From positions 1-21,741 of the forward strand of contig JAQGDQ010002477.1 of NCBI GenBank assembly GCA_030141605.1: a stretch of DNA of 21,741 nucleotides, in the 5' to 3' direction. Position numbers and translations under genes: made by a program. Origin of the DNA: Tubiluchus corallicola (taxonomy: Eukaryota; Priapulida; Priapulimorpha; Priapulimorphida; Tubiluchidae). The notes under the pieces are model-generated. The model had not been told where the DNA came from. It saw only the letters and a list, made by a program, of their open reading frames with translations, and made no database searches. Below are positions 17,759 to 21,741 of the stretch, piece after piece. Positions within the stretch are counted from its first letter, which is position 1; each line of letters begins with the position of its first letter.

Positions 17759-18747
17759 ATTAGATACTTACTGTTATAAGTTTTGTATATTTCGTATAAC
17801 TTTTCAATTTGTTTATATGAAAAGCCAATATTACTCAGTATATTAAAGTCAAATTTTTTTAAATCAATCATAAATTCAATATCATATTCTTCACAATAAT
17901 TTATAAATTTTTTATATCTAGCAAAAATAGAAGATATTAAATCGCCTTTATTTTGGTATATTTTTATAAAATATGGAATTTTGTTACGAACAATATACCT
18001 ATTAAGTACTATTTGTACCTCTTTTTTTTCTTTTTGGTTTAAGTATTCACTATCAATTATGTCTAAAAACTCTGTATTTATATCTTCAATAAACAATATA
18101 TTATATTTTGAAATAAAATTTAAAAATTCATTGTATTTTTTTTTGTTAAAAATAGCTTTTAATGGAATTTTATAATTTTTTTCTCCTATTGAAAAGTCAG
18201 AAAATTTGTTTCGTAATAATTTATTTCGATACATTAGATGGTTTATATTTTCTAAAAGTAGTTTATTTTCTTCTAATATTTTATTTTTAGTTTCTTGAGC
18301 TAAAAGAATTTCTTTTTCTATTACTTCGTGCTTATTAATATCTACTAAGTCTTTGGCTAAATTAGCTTCAACAGTCAGACTTTCAACTGCTTCCCTTAAA
18401 TGCTTAATTTCAACATTTAGCTTTTCTATTTCTTTATCTCTAACAGTACTTTGGCTATTAGAAAATGATAAATCATTTTTTTCTTTCTCTGATGCTTCCT
18501 TTAAAAAATCTGAGTTTAGTTTTAAAAGTTCTTTAATTTTAGTATCTTTACTTCTAATTTCCTTTTCTAGACTTAAAATAAACTTAGAGCTTATAGTTGC
18601 TTTTTTAATGCTTTCATTGTATTCTGTTTGTGTTTTGTTTAGGGCTTGTTTTAAATATTTTATTTCTTTATCTTTTTTATTTAACATTTCTAGAAGATCA
18701 TTTTGAGAAATATTTGTAAGCTCCTCACTATTTATAATGTTTTCCAT
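17749..18747 (-). CDS. Coiled-coil protein of unknown function
   Basis: No family recognised. From ATG18747 (M-E-N-I-I-N) it is 332 residues. An alternative in-frame ATG at 18774 adds nine residues, and the only ribosome-binding-like sequence is a G-run (GGGGG) 8 nt before 18747. Residues about 15-185 are Lys/Glu/Leu-rich with heptad character and no Pro or Gly breaks, a long coiled coil. The C-terminal 140 residues look globular and are rich in Ile, Tyr and Lys (for example N-Y-C-E-E-Y-D-I-E-F-M-I-D-L-K-K-F-D-F). No signal peptide or membrane segment is visible. Its stop lies within the terminator hairpin. It sits 77 nt after the lipoprotein gene and may be co-transcribed with it. Confidence 0.82.
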   Translation of the reverse strand: MENIINSEELTNISQNDLLEMLNKKDKEIKYLKQALNKTQTEYNESIKKATISSKFILSLEKEIRSKDTKIKELLKLNSDFLKEASEKEKNDLSFSNSQSTVRDKEIEKLNVEIKHLREAVESLTVEANLAKDLVDINKHEVIEKEILLAQETKNKILEENKLLLENINHLMYRNKLLRNKFSDFSIGEKNYKIPLKAIFNKKKYNEFLNFISKYNILFIEDINTEFLDIIDSEYLNQKEKKEVQIVLNRYIVRNKIPYFIKIYQNKGDLISSIFARYKKFINYCEEYDIEFMIDLKKFDFNILSNIGFSYKQIEKLYEIYKTYNSKYLIKK

Positions 18748-18823
18748 TAATAAAAACCCCCATTCTAGATACATGTATAACTAAAATTTATAGATAGTAC
18801 TAGTTCGGACAAATATTTTGTTC

Positions 18824-19828
18824 CTACTCTTTTAAAAAATTTTTTATAATCCATGTATCGTTTTTCTTTACAAGCAATATCTTTTCTTTAACTTCATCAT
18901 GAACGATATTTTTTAAGTCGATGTTTTCTTTTATTTCTCTAGATAAAAGATCAACAAAAATATTGTTTTGCTCATCTTCTGATTTTTTCTTTAGGTTTTC
19001 TATTAATAGAAACTTTTGAAATGCTTGTTTAGATATTTTTTCTCTTTCGTTATTAATTTTATTTTGAAGAGATTCAGCTACAGGTTTTTCTATAGAAATT
19101 TCTACAGTACTATTATTATCTTTGAGTTCAATATTTTTTATCTCAATTTTAGTTGTAGAGAAAAAATATTTATATAGCGACTTTATTGTATTATAAGATT
19201 TTTCATTAGGGTTGTTATTTTTAATAAATTGTTCTAATTTTTCTAATTCAACTTGAAATTCACTTTTTTCCTCTCCAGCTAAGTAAATTTCTAACTCTCT
19301 AAATTCTAATCTTTTTATATGGTTATAATAACTTATGACTGCATGTTCAATATTTTTTTCGCTTACTTTAACCTTTGCATCTTTAATATCTATATTTTTT
19401 TCTTCAAGAGTTTTTTTAACATCACTATCTTCAACTATCATGGTTTTATTTTGAGGTGCTATATCTAAAGGAGGTTCTACAATATTTAAAGTTTCTTTTT
19501 CATGACCTTTCCCTTGTGATGTATTACTACTACTTTCAAATTCTAGTATTTGACTTTCTTTAATTTTTTTTTCATCTTTTTTATTTTTTAATTCCTCTTC
19601 AATACTGTGTATTTCATTACTATGTATTTCATTATCTTCTTTACTACTATGTATAACTGTGTTTTTCTTTTCTTTTTCTAAAGTTTTGAACTTTTTGTCT
19701 TTTTTATCTTTTTTTTGATCTACGATTTCTATATTTTTTACTTGTGATTTTTCCTTAGTAGTTTGTTGTGCTTTTTCTTTTGAGCACGCAAATAGTAGAA
19801 TACAAAAAATTAAAGAAAACTTCCTCAA
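18824..19828 (-). CDS. Charged lipoprotein of unknown function
   Basis: Predicted surface or membrane-anchored lipoprotein of 334 residues starting at a TTG codon (19828) with GGAGG a few bases upstream. The short signal R-K-F-S-L-I-F-C-I-L-L-F-A-C15-S ends in a lipobox (L-F-A-C). A long Lys/Glu/Ser-rich, presumably unstructured linker follows (about 16-160), with a small internal repeat E-I-H-S-N-E-I-H-S-I. The C-terminal half looks folded: N-I-E-H-A-V-I-S-Y-Y-N-H-I-K-R at its start and I-L-L-V-K-K-N-D-T-W-I-I-K-N-F at its end. This resembles small NTF2/DUF-type domains of lipoproteins, but I cannot assign one. The layout (lipobox, charged linker, small domain) echoes the selenoprotein at 484-1170. 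Confidence 0.85.
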   Translation of the reverse strand: MRKFSLIFCILLFACSKEKAQQTTKEKSQVKNIEIVDQKKDKKDKKFKTLEKEKKNTVIHSSKEDNEIHSNEIHSIEEELKNKKDEKKIKESQILEFESSSNTSQGKGHEKETLNIVEPPLDIAPQNKTMIVEDSDVKKTLEEKNIDIKDAKVKVSEKNIEHAVISYYNHIKRLEFRELEIYLAGEEKSEFQVELEKLEQFIKNNNPNEKSYNTIKSLYKYFFSTTKIEIKNIELKDNNSTVEISIEKPVAESLQNKINNEREKISKQAFQKFLLIENLKKKSEDEQNNIFVDLLSREIKENIDLKNIVHDEVKEKILLVKKNDTWIIKNFLKE

Positions 19829-19858
19829 TTCTCCTCCAGACTTAATTATTAGGTGTCA

Positions 19859-19887
19859 ATAATAATATTATTGCATTAATATTTCAA
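19859..19887 (-). promoter_or_regulatory. Promoter of the charged lipoprotein gene
   Basis: On the minus strand TTGAAA (19882-19887), a 17-nt spacer and TATTAT (19859-19864), about 30 nt before the TTG start. A TTGACA also occurs closer to the gene but is too near the ribosome binding site to serve. Confidence 0.55.
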
Positions 19888-19922
19888 TTATGTTATTATG
19901 TTGTTAGTGAATAAAGAACATG

Positions 19923-20303
19923 CTATTTTACTGCGATAGCATCTATTTCTACTTTAACATCTCTAGGTAATCTAGCAACTTCAACGCATGCTCTTGCAGG
20001 TTTATTTTTCATAAAATAGTTTGAGTATACTTCGTTTATTTCAGTGAAGTCATTCATGTCTTTTATATATATATTTACTTTAACTACATTTTCTAAAGTG
20101 AACTGACTTTCTTCTAAAATAGCTTTTAAATTTTTTAAAGCTTGATCTGTTTGTAACCTTACTTCTTCAGATACTAACTCCATTGTTGATGGAATAAACG
20201 GGATTTGACCTGATACATATAAAACATTATCAACTTGTACTGCTTGAGAGTAAGGTCCTATAGCTTTTGGGGCTTTGTTTGTAGATATATATTTTTTATT
20301 CAT
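19923..20303 (-). CDS. ridA: RidA family enamine/imine deaminase
   Basis: Hydrolyses reactive 2-aminoacrylate-type enamines released by PLP enzymes such as threonine and serine dehydratases. The 126 residues are the standard length. Typical blocks are A-P-K-A-I-G-P-Y-S-Q-A-V, L-Y-V-S-G-Q-I-P, Q-T-D-Q-A-L-K-N-L, V-V-K-V-N-I-Y-I-K-D-M and the C-terminal P-A-R104-A-C-V-E-V-A-R-L-P with the catalytic Arg and V-E-I-D-A-I-A. AGGAGG precedes the start. Presence beside 2-oxoacid oxidoreductase genes fits amino-acid and 2-oxoacid metabolism, though it is transcribed divergently. Confidence 0.96.
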   Translation of the reverse strand: MNKKYISTNKAPKAIGPYSQAVQVDNVLYVSGQIPFIPSTMELVSEEVRLQTDQALKNLKAILEESQFTLENVVKVNIYIKDMNDFTEINEVYSNYFMKNKPARACVEVARLPRDVKVEIDAIAVK

Positions 20304-20339
20304 TTTTACCTCCTAAAATTATATTTTATTTATTAACAT

Positions 20340-20368
20340 ATTTTAATACATATTTATATTAAGTTCAA
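20340..20368 (-). promoter_or_regulatory. Probable ridA promoter
   Basis: On the minus strand TTGAAC (20363-20368), a 17-nt spacer and TAAAAT (20340-20345), 36 nt before ridA. It overlaps a possible plus-strand promoter for vorC, TTAACA (20333-20338) with TATATT (20355-20360), so the two divergent units may interfere with each other. Confidence 0.45.
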
Positions 20369-20397
20369 ATAAATTTTTTGAAAGGAGAAATTTATTA

Positions 20398-20616
20398 ATG
20401 AGTGGAAAAATTAGTTTTGAAGTTGACAAATGTAAAGGCTGTTATTTGTGCATACATAGTTGCCCAATAAATATTATATCAGTCTGTAAGGAAATTATTA
20501 ACAAAAAAGGATACAACCCTGTGGAGATATCTAAAGAAAAAGACGGAAAATGTATTGCCTGTGGAAACTGTGCAATAATTTGTCCAGATAGTATTATTAC
20601 TGTGGAAAAGGAGTGA
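20398..20616 (+). CDS. vorC: 2-oxoacid:ferredoxin oxidoreductase delta (ferredoxin-like) subunit
   Basis: Small 2[4Fe-4S] subunit of 72 residues. It passes electrons from the TPP-bound substrate in VorA/VorB to external ferredoxin. Two clusters are visible: C12-x2-C15-x2-C18-x3-C22-P (C-K-G-C-Y-L-C-I-H-S-C-P) and C52-x2-C55-x2-C58-x3-C62-P. AAAGGAG lies 8-9 nt before ATG20398. The stop TGA is 4 nt before vorB, so the genes are translated together. The symbol follows the vor arrangement; kor would be an alternative for a 2-oxoglutarate enzyme. Confidence 0.9.
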   Translation: MSGKISFEVDKCKGCYLCIHSCPINIISVCKEIINKKGYNPVEISKEKDGKCIACGNCAIICPDSIITVEKE

Positions 20617-20620
20617 TTTT

Positions 20621-21682
20621 ATGGGTAAAATTTTAATGAAAGGAAATGAAGCGGTTTGCAAAGCTGCTATATTAGCAGGGTGTAAGTTCTTTTTTGGATA
20701 TCCTATCACACCTCAAAATGAAATACCAGAGTACATGTCTAGAGAGCTCCCTTTAAATAATGGGGTTTACTTGCAAGCAGAAAGTGAGGTAGCTGCTATA
20801 AACATGGTATTTGGAGCTGCTGGAGCTGGAGGTAGAGTTATGACTTCATCTTCTTCTCCTGGAATTGCTTTAAAACAAGAAGGGATTTCCTATATAACAG
20901 CAGGAGAGCTCCCTTGCTTAATTGTAAGTGTTATGCGAGGAGGGCCTGGACTTGGAGGAATACAACCCTCTCAAGCTGATTATAATCAGTCAACTAGAGG
21001 AGGAGGAAATGGAGACTACTACTTTCCGGTACTTGCTCCATTTAGCATACAAGAGGCTGTGGCATTAGTCCCTTTAGCATATGAAATTGCTGAAAAATAT
21101 AGAACTCCTGTAATGTTACTATATGACGGAGTTTTAGGGCAAATGATGGAACCAGTTACTTTTTCAGATATTCCTGAAGTTGAAATAAAGGATAAACCTT
21201 GGGCTACAGATGGGAAAGGTAATAGTAGAGAGAAAAATGTAATAACAACACTTGATTTAACTGCTCCTAACCTTGAAAAACATGTAAAAAAACTGTCAAA
21301 AAAATTTAAAGAAATGGAACAAAAAGAATGTAGATATGAAGAATATTCTTGTGAAAATGCAGATGTAATTGCTGTAGCTTATGGGACAACTGCTAGGATA
21401 ATGGAAAATGTAATAGACATCCTTAAAGAAAAAAATATTAATATGGGTCTTATAAGACCTATTACACTTTGGCCATATCCATATGAGGTAATAAAAAAGT
21501 ATAGAGATGAAGTAAGTAGTTTTTTAGTTGTTGAAATGAGCGAAGGTCAAATGGTATATGATGTAGAACATGCTGTAGCTGAAAAATGCCCTGTGCACTT
21601 TTATGGTAGAAGTGGAGGAGTTGTTCCTACTCCTGAAGAAATTGCTGATTATTATATTAATTTGATAGGGGGCGAAAAATAA
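20621..21682 (+). CDS. vorB: 3-methyl-2-oxobutanoate:ferredoxin oxidoreductase alpha subunit (VorB-type)
   Basis: Part of the CoA-dependent oxidative decarboxylation of 2-oxoacids, probably branched-chain, giving acyl-CoA and reduced ferredoxin. The 353 residues are normal for VorB/KorA. Visible are K-G-N-E-A-V-C-K-A-A-I-L-A-G-C near the N terminus, G-Y-P-I-T-P-Q-N-E-I, E-S-E-V-A-A-I-N-M-V-F-G-A-A-G-A-G (the TPP-activating Glu region), T-S-S-S-S-P-G and R-G-G-P-G-L-G-G-I-Q-P-S-Q-A-D-Y, then a C-terminal transketolase-like domain with A-Y-G-T-T-A-R. Its stop overlaps the next start by one base (TAATG). Exact substrate preference among 2-oxoacids is inferred from the family. Confidence 0.93.
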   Translation: MGKILMKGNEAVCKAAILAGCKFFFGYPITPQNEIPEYMSRELPLNNGVYLQAESEVAAINMVFGAAGAGGRVMTSSSSPGIALKQEGISYITAGELPCLIVSVMRGGPGLGGIQPSQADYNQSTRGGGNGDYYFPVLAPFSIQEAVALVPLAYEIAEKYRTPVMLLYDGVLGQMMEPVTFSDIPEVEIKDKPWATDGKGNSREKNVITTLDLTAPNLEKHVKKLSKKFKEMEQKECRYEEYSCENADVIAVAYGTTARIMENVIDILKEKNINMGLIRPITLWPYPYEVIKKYRDEVSSFLVVEMSEGQMVYDVEHAVAEKCPVHFYGRSGGVVPTPEEIADYYINLIGGEK

Positions 21683-21741
21683 TGAGCTTTGTATATAAAA
21701 AAAGTGAAGGTTTAACAAGTAATGAAACTCACTATTGCCCT
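21682..21741 (+). CDS. vorA: 2-oxoacid:ferredoxin oxidoreductase beta subunit (VorA-type), 5' end only
   Basis: The first 20 codons are present before the window ends. The peptide begins M-S-F-V-Y-K-K-S-E-G-L-T and runs to H-Y-C-P. This matches the N terminus of the TPP-binding beta subunit, where C-P-G-C would follow. The ATG overlaps the vorB stop, indicating translational coupling and a vorC-vorB-vorA order. Confidence 0.8.
   Translation, partial: MSFVYKKSEGLTSNETHYCP

Noticed and set aside
18770-18840. Terminator after the charged lipoprotein gene
   Set aside because: The GGAACAAAATATTTGTCC-like hairpin is bulged and lacks a following T-tract on the minus strand.

Overview
The window is 21.7 kb of very AT-rich DNA from a bacterium that is probably a low-GC anaerobe. 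Three things point that way: a glycogen operon with the GlgC/GlgD pair typical of Firmicutes, a ferredoxin-dependent 2-oxoacid oxidoreductase (VorC-VorB-VorA), and a selenocysteine-type thioredoxin lipoprotein. I cannot name the genus. UGA is clearly used as a normal stop (pdxT, the MATE gene and the ferredoxin gene all end in TGA) and TGG is the ordinary Trp codon, so the code is standard plus selenocysteine.

Layout. 1-1205 (+): the 3' end of a polyprenyl (farnesyl-type) diphosphate synthase gene, then a lipoprotein thioredoxin whose active site reads W-UGA-P-T-C and is followed by a bacterial-type SECIS hairpin. 1227-1344 (-): a lone 5S rRNA gene with its own consensus promoter. 1763-3127 (+): a MATE transporter. 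About 1 kb without a recognisable gene follows. 4167-9419 (+): a tight operon tatD-acpS-prfB-gltX-pdxS-pdxT between a strong promoter and a strong bidirectional terminator. 9491-16913 (-): a five-gene transcript reading radical SAM (TIGR03960-like), glgB, glgC, glgD, glgA. 17204-17689 (+): an unrecognised small protein. 17749-19828 (-): an unrecognised coiled-coil protein and a charged lipoprotein. 19923-20303 (-): RidA. 20398-21741 (+): vorC-vorB and the first 20 codons of vorA, cut by the window edge.

The most striking feature is decoding. The selenoprotein is a solid case: an in-frame UGA at the redox-active Cys position, and 14 nt later a 17-nt mini-helix closely resembling the E. coli fdhF SECIS. 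Nearby prfB, which encodes RF2, the factor that terminates at UGA, carries an in-frame UGA at the conserved Trp of its Gly-Gly-Thr-Glu block and lacks the classical early frameshift site. gltX has two compensating frameshifts that bracket its zinc-binding segment, and glgD has one. All three frameshifts lie in homopolymers, so sequencing or assembly error must be tested before invoking recoding. The prfB UGA is a base substitution and deserves separate checking.

Functionally the window joins isoprenoid synthesis, extracytoplasmic thiol chemistry, translation and cofactor housekeeping (AcpS, RF2, GluRS, PLP synthase), glycogen storage, and fermentative 2-oxoacid metabolism.
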